NCBI RefSeq assembly: GCF_036021035.1
Contig: NZ_CP107930.1
Coordinates: forward strand, 4,798,006 to 4,862,005
Length of the DNA: 64,000 nt
Source: Kineococcus sp. NBC_00420
GTDB lineage: Bacteria; Actinomycetota; Actinomycetes; Actinomycetales; Kineococcaceae
Direction: 5' to 3'
Part shown: positions 44,837 to 53,500 of the stretch, piece by piece
Position numbering within the stretch: the stretch's first letter is position 1
Layout of the letters: each line of letters begins with the position of its first letter
Notes under the pieces: generated by a model
The model's input: only the letters and a program-made list of their open reading frames with translations
What the model was told of the DNA's origin: nothing
The model's database searches: none
Made by a program: the position numbers and the translations under genes

Positions 44837-45621
44837 CGCCGACCCCCGAGCACGACGCGGAGGTAGGGGAGGACGGTGAGCCCCATCGCGACCCCGCCGT
44901 AGGCGGCCACGACGGGACGCCGGAAGAACACCGCGTTGCCCAGCGTCGAGCCCAGCCAGGTCCAGCTGAGCAGGGTCGCGGGGACGGTCTGCGGGTCCTC
45001 GTCCTCCGCCGGCAGGGCCCGGTGCAGCGCCGCGCAGATCACGAGGGCCGTCAGCAACCAGCCCGCGTAGTTGCCCAGGGGGATGCCCGGCACCCCCGGC
45101 AGGTGCGGGTGGGGGTCGGCGAAGACCCAGTGGCCCGCGGCGGTCATCTGCGGGTCGAGGAAGAGGTCCCAGCTGGCCAGCGTCCACGCGGCCGTGGCGA
45201 CGACCACGACGTCACGCCGTCCGCGGGACCACTCCCGGGGCAGCTCCCGGGCCAGGCGCCGTCCGAGCCGGACCGCCGGCTGGGCCAGCATCGTCCACGC
45301 CAGCGGGACGACCACCGGCACGTCCAGCACCTGCGGACCGAGGGTCCCGGCGTAGCGGTAGTGCCCGAAGGGTTTCCCCGTGCGGGTACCCACCGCCTCG
45401 GCCAGCAGACCGAGACCGCCCGCGACGGCCAGGGTCGTCACCGTCCCGCGCGCACCGCCCCGGCGGGCCGCGTCACCGAGGGCCGCCGCGGAGAAGGCCG
45501 CGACCGATCCGATCGTCGTGCGGCGCAGGGTCTCGCCCCGCAGCAGCGGGTGGGCGATCTGCGTGAGCACGGCCGCCCCGGTGAGGACCCCGGTCAGGAG
45601 CGGCGCGAGTTTGGGAGGCAC
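44833..45621 (-). CDS. cruF: Carotenoid 1,2-hydratase, CruF-like membrane protein
   Basis: Adds water to the terminal double bond of acyclic carotenoids such as lycopene, giving the 1-OH used for glycosylation. The 262-residue membrane protein contains the family-typical GTRTGKPFGHYRYAGTLGP and WDLFLDPQMTAAGHWVF segments with conserved His, Tyr and Asp, followed by PHLPGVPGIPLGNYAGWLL. It starts at GTG 45621, six bases after a TAGAGT box, and heads an operon with a GT2 glycosyltransferase and a CrtI-type enzyme. Confidence 0.88.
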   Translation of the reverse strand: MPPKLAPLLTGVLTGAAVLTQIAHPLLRGETLRRTTIGSVAAFSAAALGDAARRGGARGTVTTLAVAGGLGLLAEAVGTRTGKPFGHYRYAGTLGPQVLDVPVVVPLAWTMLAQPAVRLGRRLARELPREWSRGRRDVVVVATAAWTLASWDLFLDPQMTAAGHWVFADPHPHLPGVPGIPLGNYAGWLLTALVICAALHRALPAEDEDPQTVPATLLSWTWLGSTLGNAVFFRRPVVAAYGGVAMGLTVLPYLRVVLGGRR

Positions 45622-45633
45622 CCCAGCACTCTA
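45619..45633 (-). promoter_or_regulatory. Leaderless promoter of the cruF operon
   Basis: Minus-strand TAGAGT (45628-45633), six bases, then GTG at 45621. Box and spacing are identical to those of the GGPP synthase operon. Confidence 0.6.
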
Positions 45634-45665
45634 GGAGTCGGCTCCGACACGAGCCCCGGCCGGCC

Positions 45666-46361
45666 TCAGGGCACGGCTCCGTCCAACGTCCCGCGGACCT
45701 CCAGCACCCGGAACCGCGCGAACAGTTCCTCCGCGTACCAGCCTTCCCGCGGGGTGGCGGCCATGACCTCGCGGTGGGCGCTGCGGCGGTGGGCGAACTC
45801 CCGCATCGCGTTCGTCGACTCCCACAACGAGAACGTCCCCTGGTACCCCAGTGGCGCCTCACCCACCCCGATCGCGCACCGCAACCCGGGCACGGTGTGC
45901 AGGTCGGCGGCGACGGGCGGGACCGCCCGCCAGAACGAGGGCGCCTTCGTCGGTCGCAACCGGGCGCGCGTGATCGAGGCCACCGGCCCGCCGTCGTCCG
46001 GCGCCGACCGGGACCCGCCGAAGGGTTCGCGCCCGGACCAGCTGCCGCGGCTGCTCAGCGGGGCCAGGCGGACCTGCAACCGCTCGGCGGCGAAACCCCG
46101 CCAGGCGCGGACCGGCCGGGAGTCCTCGTAGCGGTCGGCGTCGGCCCGGGAGTTCCAGGCGACCAGGACGGCCCAGTGCAGCGGGTCCGCGTCGCGGACC
46201 GTGAAGGTCGTGCCGTCACCGGTGCCCAGGAGCTTCGCGAACTGCGCTCCCGGCAGTCGCGTCACCGTCCGGCGGTCCACGGCCATCCGCCACAGCGCCC
46301 GCGGAACGGTCTGCGCCGCAACCTTCCAGACGTCGAGCGTGACGATCTCAGGGGTGGGCAC
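45666..46361 (-). CDS. CrtA-like (spheroidene monooxygenase family) protein
   Basis: A 231-residue protein resembling CrtA carotenoid ketolases: the C-terminal half has GTFSLWESTNAMREFAHRR, AHREVM, and WYAEELFARFRVLEVRG. CrtA of purple bacteria introduces keto groups at C-2 of acyclic carotenoids that carry 1-oxy groups. The N-terminal half repeats a ferredoxin-like (dimeric alpha-beta barrel) pattern with HWAVLVAWNSRADADRYEDS. GTG at 46361 follows a TAGCCT box by six bases. It lies 44 bp before the cruF gene on the same strand. A ketolase role fits the neighbourhood but is inferred. Confidence 0.8.
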   Translation of the reverse strand: MPTPEIVTLDVWKVAAQTVPRALWRMAVDRRTVTRLPGAQFAKLLGTGDGTTFTVRDADPLHWAVLVAWNSRADADRYEDSRPVRAWRGFAAERLQVRLAPLSSRGSWSGREPFGGSRSAPDDGGPVASITRARLRPTKAPSFWRAVPPVAADLHTVPGLRCAIGVGEAPLGYQGTFSLWESTNAMREFAHRRSAHREVMAATPREGWYAEELFARFRVLEVRGTLDGAVP

Positions 46362-46373
46362 GCGCTGAGGCTA
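46359..46373 (-). promoter_or_regulatory. Possible leaderless promoter of the CrtA-like gene
   Basis: Minus-strand TAGCCT (46368-46373), six bases, then GTG at 46361. The TAG is also the stop codon of the upstream hydrolase gene. Confidence 0.5.
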
Positions 46374-47192
46374 CGCGGTGCGCAGTCGGTCGCGGACGAC
46401 GGTGGCGCAGTCCGCGGGCCGGTCCCACACCGGGACGTGACCGCAGTCCTCCCACTCCAGCCAGTGCGTCTGCGGTGGCGCGCAGGCCCGCACCACGAAC
46501 GACGGTGGCAGCACCCGGTCCCGCAGACCGGTCACGACCGTCACCGGGACGAGCACCGCACCGCCCCGGGTGAACGCCCCGCCTGCGATGCCGGCGTCCG
46601 CGCCGGCGTACCCGGGTGCGGCGGCGATGGAGCGCACCGCCGCGCGCACGACCTCGGCCGGCAGGCGGCGGGGTGCGGTGCTGGTCGCTCCGAGGGCCAG
46701 CGTCCGCCCGATCCTGGTCGTGACGAGTCCACTCGGGAACCGGCCGGCGAGGCGGGCGAACTGCTGACCGGTCGGCAGCAGCGGCGGCCGTCGGCGGGGA
46801 GTCGTCCAGAGCCCCGCGGGGGTGAAGGCGGTGACGCTGGCGATGGTGTCGCGGGCCCCGGGTTCCGCCGCGGCCTCCAGGCAGATCCAGCCGCCGAGGG
46901 AGTGCCCGACCAGGTGGACGGTGCGTCCCTGCCGGTTCGCGAGGGTGGCGGTGAGCCGGTGCAGCCGGGCACCCAGCGCCCGGGGGCTCATCTGCGCGCT
47001 GTCGATCGACGGACCGACCCCGTGCCCCGGGAGCTCGACGACGATGAGGCGGTGGTCGGTGGCGAGGTGCGGGACGAGGGGGGCCCACGTGCTCGCGGCG
47101 CCGCCGAGTCCGTGGACGAGGACGACGACCGGTGCCTCGGAGACGGTGGACCCGGCGTGGTGGACGGCGAACCCCTCGAGGAGTTCGATCAT
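46371..47192 (-). CDS. Alpha/beta-hydrolase
   Basis: A 273-residue alpha/beta-hydrolase fold protein: oxyanion HGLGG, nucleophile Ser98 in GHSLGGW, probable acid in GLRDRVLPP and His in EDCGHVPVWDRP. The cap region (about 120-200) is Arg/Pro-rich. ATG at 47192 overlaps the stop of the deacylase gene by four bases. Substrate unknown; an esterase or lipase role next to carotenoid genes is possible. Confidence 0.85.
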   Translation of the reverse strand: MIELLEGFAVHHAGSTVSEAPVVVLVHGLGGAASTWAPLVPHLATDHRLIVVELPGHGVGPSIDSAQMSPRALGARLHRLTATLANRQGRTVHLVGHSLGGWICLEAAAEPGARDTIASVTAFTPAGLWTTPRRRPPLLPTGQQFARLAGRFPSGLVTTRIGRTLALGATSTAPRRLPAEVVRAAVRSIAAAPGYAGADAGIAGGAFTRGGAVLVPVTVVTGLRDRVLPPSFVVRACAPPQTHWLEWEDCGHVPVWDRPADCATVVRDRLRTA

Positions 47193-47710
47193 CCGATCTC
47201 GACGGGGTGCCCGCTGGTGAGGCGGAGGAGCTCGTCGTAGCGGGTGCGGAACACGGCGTGCGGGTGTCCGGCCGGGACCCAGATCGCCGGGTACGGGGCC
47301 AGGGCCACGTCCACGAAGGTCGGTAGTTCCGCGGTGAGTCCGATGGGCGACGCCGATCCCAGGACGGATCCGGTGCGGCGCAGCACTTCCGAGTCGTCGT
47401 CCCACCGGAGTTCCGGTTCGCTGAGCACGCCGGCGAGGGTGGGCAGGAAGATCGGGTGCGTCGCGGAGGCCACGACCAGCAGGTGCCTGCTGTCCCGGGT
47501 CTTCAGTACGGCGGTGGTCGCCACGGCGGCGAGCGGGACCCCGAGGTGTTCCGCGAGCTCGGCCGGGTTGCGCAGGGTCGCCGGTACTTCGAGGACCTCA
47601 CCCGCGCCGCCCAGGTCGACGAGAGCGGTCGCGGTGGCCTCCACGGCGGGGGGCGTGGCGGTGGTCGGCCCCCCGTTCCCAGGAGTCTCCTGCAGCACCG
47701 TCCACCTCAT
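47189..47710 (-). CDS. YbaK/ProX-type aminoacyl-tRNA deacylase
   Basis: Predicted trans-editing enzyme of 173 residues that hydrolyses mischarged tRNA. It shows the YbaK fold landmarks: an ATTAVLKTRDSRHLLVV strand with Lys, the central LGSASPIGLTAELPTFVD and the final AGHPHAVFRT. The N-terminal 30 residues are a low-complexity extension. The ATG follows a TACCGT box by eight bases. It overlaps the hydrolase gene by four bases. Confidence 0.85.
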   Translation of the reverse strand: MRWTVLQETPGNGGPTTATPPAVEATATALVDLGGAGEVLEVPATLRNPAELAEHLGVPLAAVATTAVLKTRDSRHLLVVASATHPIFLPTLAGVLSEPELRWDDDSEVLRRTGSVLGSASPIGLTAELPTFVDVALAPYPAIWVPAGHPHAVFRTRYDELLRLTSGHPVEIG

Positions 47711-47724
47711 GCACCACCACGGTA
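47708..47724 (-). promoter_or_regulatory. Possible promoter of the deacylase-hydrolase pair
   Basis: Minus-strand TACCGT (47719-47724), eight bases, then ATG at 47710. Confidence 0.4.
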
Positions 47725-47776
47725 GGCCGGTTCGCGCGCCCCGTCGCGCCGAGCGTCCGGGAGACGTTCGTGCAGG

Positions 47777-48610
47777 TCAGCGCGTGAGGACGGTGGATCC
47801 CGTGAGGACGTGGACCGGGGTCGGTGCGGACGTCACCGAGGCGGTGCCGTCGATGGGTCGGTAGGGGAGCCCCGCGATCGTGTACTCGCCGGTGTAGGTG
47901 GTGGTGAGGGTGATCTCCCGGTCGCCCGCTGCGGTGTACGTGTGGGTGAGGCTCTGGTGCGGGTAGGGGTTTCCGGGATCCTCGGTGGGCCCCAGGGTGG
48001 AACCGTCGCCGAACGTCCACGTCCAGCTCGTCGGCGTGGCGCGGATGGTGACCGGGTAGCCCAGGATGGTGGTGTCCCGGGTGACCGTCCCCGCGGTGGT
48101 GTGCAGGATCAGCGGGACGTTGAGCAGGGCCTCGCCGCCGTCGGGTTGGAGGTTCACCGGGCTCGCGGGCAGCGGGACGCGGCGCAGGTCGGCCTCGGTG
48201 ACGGTCGGCAGGACGACGGGTTCTGCGGTGGTTGCGTCGGTCGTGCAGGAGTTCCCCTGGTTGACCCAGCGGACGTCGTCGCCGGTCCGGGTCCAGGTGG
48301 TGACGAGGAACTGCCCGGGCGGGCAGTTCGCGATGGAGGCCCGGCAGGTGTCGGACCCGAAGGAGCCTTCCGGGCCGTTGCGGCCGCAGGCGGGGGTCTT
48401 GGAGACCTGGACCGGAGGCCCGGAAGTCTTGGACGGTTCTTGTCTTCGTGTCGGCTCTCTGCTGGCTTTCGCGGTACCAGCGCCAACCTCAACGGAGCCT
48501 CCGGAAGCGCGACCCCAGGAGTTTCTGGCTGCTTCTGCAGCTGGGAGCGGCCCGAGGACGGAGATGAACCCAAAGGCGACGATGCAGGCGGCCTGCATCT
48601 TGCTTGTCAC
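47777..48610 (-). CDS. Secreted protein with PKD-like domain
   Basis: A 277-residue protein with an N-terminal signal peptide (ending near PLPAAEA), a Cys-containing middle region (CRASIANCPPGQFL) and a C-terminal PKD-like fold (TWTFGDGST, HTYTAAGDREITL). Such pairs of secreted PKD protein and lipoprotein occur in actinobacteria without known function. GTG at 48610 overlaps the lipoprotein stop by four bases and has GGAGG four bases upstream; ATG at 48598 is an alternative. The 5' part has visibly lower GC than the surroundings. Confidence 0.78.
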   Translation of the reverse strand: MTSKMQAACIVAFGFISVLGPLPAAEAARNSWGRASGGSVEVGAGTAKASREPTRRQEPSKTSGPPVQVSKTPACGRNGPEGSFGSDTCRASIANCPPGQFLVTTWTRTGDDVRWVNQGNSCTTDATTAEPVVLPTVTEADLRRVPLPASPVNLQPDGGEALLNVPLILHTTAGTVTRDTTILGYPVTIRATPTSWTWTFGDGSTLGPTEDPGNPYPHQSLTHTYTAAGDREITLTTTYTGEYTIAGLPYRPIDGTASVTSAPTPVHVLTGSTVLTR

Positions 48611-49227
48611 TCTGCCTCCCAAACGATCCAATGGCCGTCGATCCATTTCAGCCACAGGAAGAACGTTTCCCCTGTCAAACCAGGCACTTGTTCGATCTCG
48701 TGACCCGAAGCATCGACGATGACGTGGGGAGGTCTGTCGACGGTGACATCCATCTGGATCTCGCCAATCGCAGGATCCCAGGATCTGAACCACGTCTCGC
48801 GAAACCGAGTCTCCAAGCCGACGTGTTCGTATCCGTGGGTGAGGTAGCCGGTAATTTCTCGAATGTCGTAGTCGCAGCCAGAGCAGCCCGAGTCTGAGAT
48901 CGAATGTAATAGCGCTACGTCCCCGGTGTTCCTCGAGTAGTTGAGGACCTGGATGTAGTAGCCGGCGAAGGCGCTCGCACCGTCCTGGGTGAACGTGGTG
49001 CCCAGTTCGGACAGCTCTGGGACGGGTAGCGATCGTGTCGTGGTCGGGTCGCTCCGCGGCGAGGTCTCTTGCGTCTCCGACGGCGTCGGCGTCGCGACGG
49101 GTCCGCTCGTCGCGGTGGTCGTGGACCTCGCGACGGGTGCGGCGACGGTCTCGTTCGAACACCCGACGAGCAGGCCGGTGGCGGCGAGCGTGACGAGGGG
49201 TACGGCGGCGCGGTGGAGCTGGATCAC
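48607..49227 (-). CDS. Lipoprotein, DUF6318-like
   Basis: A 206-residue lipoprotein (GLLVGC, Cys23) with a Thr/Ser/Pro linker and a globular domain containing FAGYYIQVLNYSRNTGD, SGCSGC and ITGYLTHGYEHVG, which fits the DUF6318 family as I remember it. It uses more A/T-ending codons than its neighbours (48610-48960). GTG at 49227 is chosen because it precedes a short basic segment and the signal peptide. No function is known. It is coupled to the PKD-like gene. Confidence 0.75.
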   Translation of the reverse strand: MIQLHRAAVPLVTLAATGLLVGCSNETVAAPVARSTTTATSGPVATPTPSETQETSPRSDPTTTRSLPVPELSELGTTFTQDGASAFAGYYIQVLNYSRNTGDVALLHSISDSGCSGCDYDIREITGYLTHGYEHVGLETRFRETWFRSWDPAIGEIQMDVTVDRPPHVIVDASGHEIEQVPGLTGETFFLWLKWIDGHWIVWEAE

Positions 49228-49581
49228 TGCGGCACGGTCGCACGGCCGGGGCTCTCGCAGGCACCGCCGGACGGCGTCTGTGGACAACCTGTCGGCCGTT
49301 CGGGTGACCTCTCGCGAGCGCTCACCCTCCGTCCCTGGGGAGAGACTCTCCGCTCTGTGGATGACCCGGTTCACCGTTGACGACCCCTGAGTGGGGTGGT
49401 GTAGCTTCGAGTTGCGTTCGAACCGGTGTTCGAACGTGGTGACCGCCCGGTGGCGCGGTCCGGGGGGAGGGGAAGCTCCGCGGGCCGCGCTCCGGGTGTG
49501 TCGTCGCGGGCCGCTTCCCCCGGCTCGCCGCGCTGCGGGTGATCCACCGCAGCGCCGGCTCGAGTGGGGAAGGTGACAGCG
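49228..49581. promoter_or_regulatory. Divergent intergenic region with SOS-controlled promoter
   Basis: 354 bp without a gene. It holds a -10-like TAGCTT (49401-49406) and, 10 bases later, a perfect LexA box; the rest up to the DUF6504 gene is a G-rich leader of about 150 bases. I see no clear promoter for the minus-strand lipoprotein gene. Confidence 0.5.
49416..49433. promoter_or_regulatory. LexA (SOS) box upstream of the DUF6504-HEPN-dnaE2 unit
   Basis: TTCGAACCGGTGTTCGAA: both half-sites match TCGAAC-N4-GTTCGA perfectly and the symmetry extends outward. It overlaps the expected transcription start downstream of TAGCTT, an arrangement that would allow repression by LexA. Confidence 0.88.
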
Positions 49582-49986
49582 GTGCGACGGTTCTTCGACG
49601 AGGTCCACGTCCGGTCCGGTGCGGTGGGGGAGGCGCCCGACGAACCCGTCCAGTTCGTCTGGCACGGACGGCTCTACGTCGTGCGCACGGTCCTGTCCCG
49701 GTGGCGTGAACGCAGCGCCTGGTGGGAGCACCCGGCCGTCGCCGCCGTCCACGGGGACGGCCCGACGGGCGGTGGCACGGCGACCGCGGTCCGTCCCGTC
49801 CTCGAGATCGGCGACCTCGAACGCGAGGTCTTCCGCGTCGAGGCCAGCGTCGGGCGCTCCGGTGCGGTCGGTGTCTACGACCTCGCCCGCCGCGTCCCGC
49901 CCGGAACGGCGGCTGTGTCGGAGGGCGCTGCTACTCCTTCTCCTGACGGATCGGACGGCTGGCAGTTGCTGCGCGTCAGCGACTGA
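49582..49986 (+). CDS. DUF6504-like protein, first gene of an SOS-controlled unit
   Basis: A 134-residue protein beginning RRFFDEVHVRSG, with a beta-rich core (PVQFVWHGRLYVVRTVLSRWRERSAWW, then REVFRVEAS and GVYDL). It fits the DUF6504 family as I remember it, often found near error-prone polymerase genes in actinobacteria. GTG at 49582 has GGAAGG eight bases upstream; GTG at 49573 is an alternative. No catalytic motif is seen. Its place behind a LexA box and before dnaE2 suggests a role in damage tolerance, possibly as a polymerase accessory factor (inference). Confidence 0.75.
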   Translation: MRRFFDEVHVRSGAVGEAPDEPVQFVWHGRLYVVRTVLSRWRERSAWWEHPAVAAVHGDGPTGGGTATAVRPVLEIGDLEREVFRVEASVGRSGAVGVYDLARRVPPGTAAVSEGAATPSPDGSDGWQLLRVSD

Positions 49987-50043
49987 ACCGCCGCCCGACC
50001 TCACTGCACCGCACCAGACCGACCGATCACGGAGGAGAACGCG

Positions 50044-50475
50044 ATGCCCGCCACTCTCGACGTCCCCCAGGGTCTCCCGCGCCCGCTGACCACTGCCGCC
50101 CTCGACCTGCTCGAGCGCTGCGAGGACGAACTGCTCGTCGCCCTGCGCTCCGACGACACCGCCGAGCGCTACGTCCACGCCCACCTCGCCGCCCTGCGCG
50201 CGGGCGCCGCCCTCGTCGCCGTCCACGGACGTCCCACCAGTCCCCGGCGCAGCGGCCCCCGCAGCGTCTGGGAGATGCTCCCCGCCTTCGACTCCGCCCT
50301 GCAGGAGTGGGCTGAGCGGTTCGCCGCGACCGCCCCGCTGCGTTCCGCGGTCGAGGCCGGCCGGACCGGCGTCGTCGACGAGGCTGCCGCCGAGGAACTC
50401 CTCGCCGACGCCGAGCAGTTCCATCGCGTCGTGGAATCGTTGCTCGGGCTCAGCGCCCTCCCGCTGGCCGGCTGA
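50044..50475 (+). CDS. HEPN-like helical protein (SAV_6107 family)
   Basis: A 143-residue all-alpha protein (LTTAALDLLERCEDELLVAL, YVHAHLAALRAGAALVAVHG, SVWEMLPAFDSALQEWAERFAA) typical of the SAV_6107 group of HEPN-like proteins. I do not see the RX4-6H motif that marks HEPN RNases. GGAGGAG precedes the ATG. It lies 57 bp after the DUF6504 gene and 97 bp before dnaE2, so all three may share the SOS promoter. Function unknown. Confidence 0.75.
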   Translation: MPATLDVPQGLPRPLTTAALDLLERCEDELLVALRSDDTAERYVHAHLAALRAGAALVAVHGRPTSPRRSGPRSVWEMLPAFDSALQEWAERFAATAPLRSAVEAGRTGVVDEAAAEELLADAEQFHRVVESLLGLSALPLAG

Positions 50476-50572
50476 ACGCCGCGGGCGACCACCGGCGGAC
50501 GCGCCCGCGACCCAGCACCTCGCACCACTCCGCTCGGCCTTCCCCACGGGCGCGTTCTCGAAGGACGTCCCC

Positions 50573-53500
50573 ATGCGCACCACCGCAACCTCGAACTCCC
50601 CGTTCACGCACCTGCACGTGGCCTCCGGCTACTCGCTGCGCTACGGCACCTCCACCCCGACCGCTCTGGTCACCCGGGCCGCCGAACTCGACATGGCGAC
50701 CCTCGCCCTCACCGACCGCGACGGTCTCTACGGCGCCGTGAAGTTCGTGCGCGCCTGCAGCGAGGCGGGGATCACCCCCGCTCTCGGCGTCGACCTCGCC
50801 ACGGCCCCCAGCGGGCTGGTCGACGGTCTGCCGGCCTGGGCCGACCCCTCGGTCGCAGTGCGCCGCACCACCTCCGGCAACCCCACCCGCGGTGGGGCGG
50901 TCGTCGACCCCCGGCTGCCCCGGGTCACCGTGCTCGCCCTCGGCGCCGACGGCGCCGGCGCCGCTCGCGGCTGGGCGGGGTTGTGCCGGCTGGTGAGCGA
51001 GACCCACCTCGGCGGGGTGCGCGGAGCCCCGATCAGCAGCCTCGAACTCGTCGCGGCGAACGCCGTCGACACCTCGGGTCGTCCGGCGCTGGTCGTGCTG
51101 CTGGGCCCGGGGTCCGAACTCGGGCGGGCGGTGCTCGCCCGTCGCGACGACCTCGCCCGGTCCGTCCTGCAGCGGTGGCGGGACCGGCTGCCCGTCGGTT
51201 CGCTGCACGTCGAGGTGGTCTGCCACCACGCCCCACCGGGAACGGCGGGCAGCGTCGAGCACGCCGCCCGGATGCTGGGCCTGGCCCACGAGGTCGGGGT
51301 TCCCGTCGTCCTCACCGCCGCCGTCCGCTCCGCCGGAACCGACGGGGCACCCACCGCCGACCTGCTCGACGCGATCCGCCGGCTCGTCCCGCTGGGCACC
51401 CGGCACCTGGACCGGACGACGGGACAGGGGCACCTGCTGCCCACGGCCGACATGGTCCGGACGGCGGCCGACGTCGCCCGTGCCGCCGGCGACCTCGGCT
51501 GGGCCGCGGAACTCCTGAACGCCACGACGACCCTGGCCGAGCGTCTCTGCCTCGACCCGGCCACCGACCTCGGCATCGGCGCCCACCACCTGCCCGACCG
51601 GGAGGCCCTGGGGCTGGCGCCGGACGTCGAGGCGATCGCCGTCCTGCGTCGACGCTCCGAGGCGGGCATCTCCCGGCGCTACCCCGGCGCCGACCTCAAG
51701 CTCGAGGCCACGGTCCGTCGCCGCCTCGACGAGGAGCTCGACATCATCGGGAAGGTCGGTTTCGCCAGCTACTTCCTCACCGTCGCCGACGTCTGCGACC
51801 TCACCCGGTCCCTGCACGTCCGGGTCGCGGCCCGCGGGTCCGGTGCGGGCAGCCTGGTCAACCACCTGCTGGGGATCTCCGACGTCGAACCCCTCGAGCA
51901 CGGCCTGCTCATGGAACGGTTCCTGAACCCCCGCCGTGGGCAGCTGCCCGACATCGACCTCGACGTCGAGTCCGCCCGCCGCGAGGACGTCTACGAGGCG
52001 ATCCTCGACCGCTTCGGCGGCGAGCGCGTCACCTGCGTCTCGATGATGGACAGCTACCGGGTGCGCCACGCCGTCCGCGACGTCGGTGCGGCGCTGGGTC
52101 TGCCGCCGGGGGAGGTGGACGCCATCGCCACGGCGTTCCCGCACCTGCGTGCCCGCGACGCCCGCAACGCCATCGCCGAGCTGCCCGAGCTGCGGCGCAG
52201 CGGGTTGGGGGAGGAACGCCTCGACGTCTTCTTCGACCTCGTCGAACGCCTCGACGGTCTGCCCCGCCACATCGCACTGCACCCCTGTGGGGTCGTGCTG
52301 TCCAACCCCACGCTGTTGGACCGGACCCCGGTGGAGGCCAGCTGGAAGGGTTTCCCGATGAGCCAGTTCGACAAGGACGACGTCGAGGACATGGGGTTGC
52401 TCAAGCTCGACGTCCTCGGGATCCGGATGCAGTCGGCGATGGCCTACGCGGTGCAGGAGGTCGCACGCGTCGAGGACGTCACCCTGAACCTCGACGACCG
52501 CGAGCAGGTGCCGCTGGACGACCCGGCCACCTACAAGCTGATCCAGTCCACCCGCACCCTCGGCTGCTTCCAGATCGAGTCGCCCGGCCAACGCGAACTC
52601 GTCGGCAAGTTCGCCCCCGCCACCTTTCACGACGTCATCGTCGACATCTCGCTGTTCCGGCCCGGACCGGTGAAGTCGGACATGGTCAACCCGTTCCTGC
52701 GCGCCCGGCAGGGGTGGACGCAACCGGAGTACCTCGACGACCGGCTGCGCCACGTGCTCGAGCAGACGTACGGGGTGGTCGTGTTCCACGAGCAGGTCAT
52801 CGAACTCATCCAGGCCACCACCGGCCACGACCTCGCCGTCTCCGACGAGTACCGCCGCCACCTCGGCACCCGCGCCGGTCAGGAGGAGATGGAACCGCAG
52901 TTCAAGCGCCTCGCGATGGAGCACGGCTACCCCGAGGCGACGGTGGACCGGATCTGGGAGGTGCTCACGGCGTTCGCCTCGTTCGGGTTCTGCAAGGCCC
53001 ACGCCGCCGCGTTCGCCCTGCCGACCTACCAGTCGGCGTGGTTGAAGGCGCACCACCCGGCGGCGTTCCTGGCGGGGGTCCTCACCCACGACCCGGGCAT
53101 GTACCCGAAACGACTGATCCTCGACGACGCCCGCAACCTCGGCATCGAGGTCCTCGGCCTCGACGTCAACGCCTCGGGTGACACCTACCGCATCGAGCGC
53201 GTGGCCGTCCCCGAACCTCGGACCGGGCAGAGCGGTCAGGAACTCCTCGACCCCTGGCTCGGTGGCCGTGGGGTGCGCAACGCCGACGGCCTGGGGGAGG
53301 GCATCGCGGACGGGACGGGGTTCGGCATCCGGCTCTCGCTGACCGACGTCAAGGGGATCTCCGGGGCCGAGGTGACCCGCATCGTCGCCGGCCGGCCCTA
53401 CCGGTCGTTGGCCGACCTCTGGCAGCGGGCCCGGCCCACCCGGCTGATCGCCGAACGTCTCGTCCTCGCCGGCGCGCTGGACTCCCTGCACGGCATGCGC

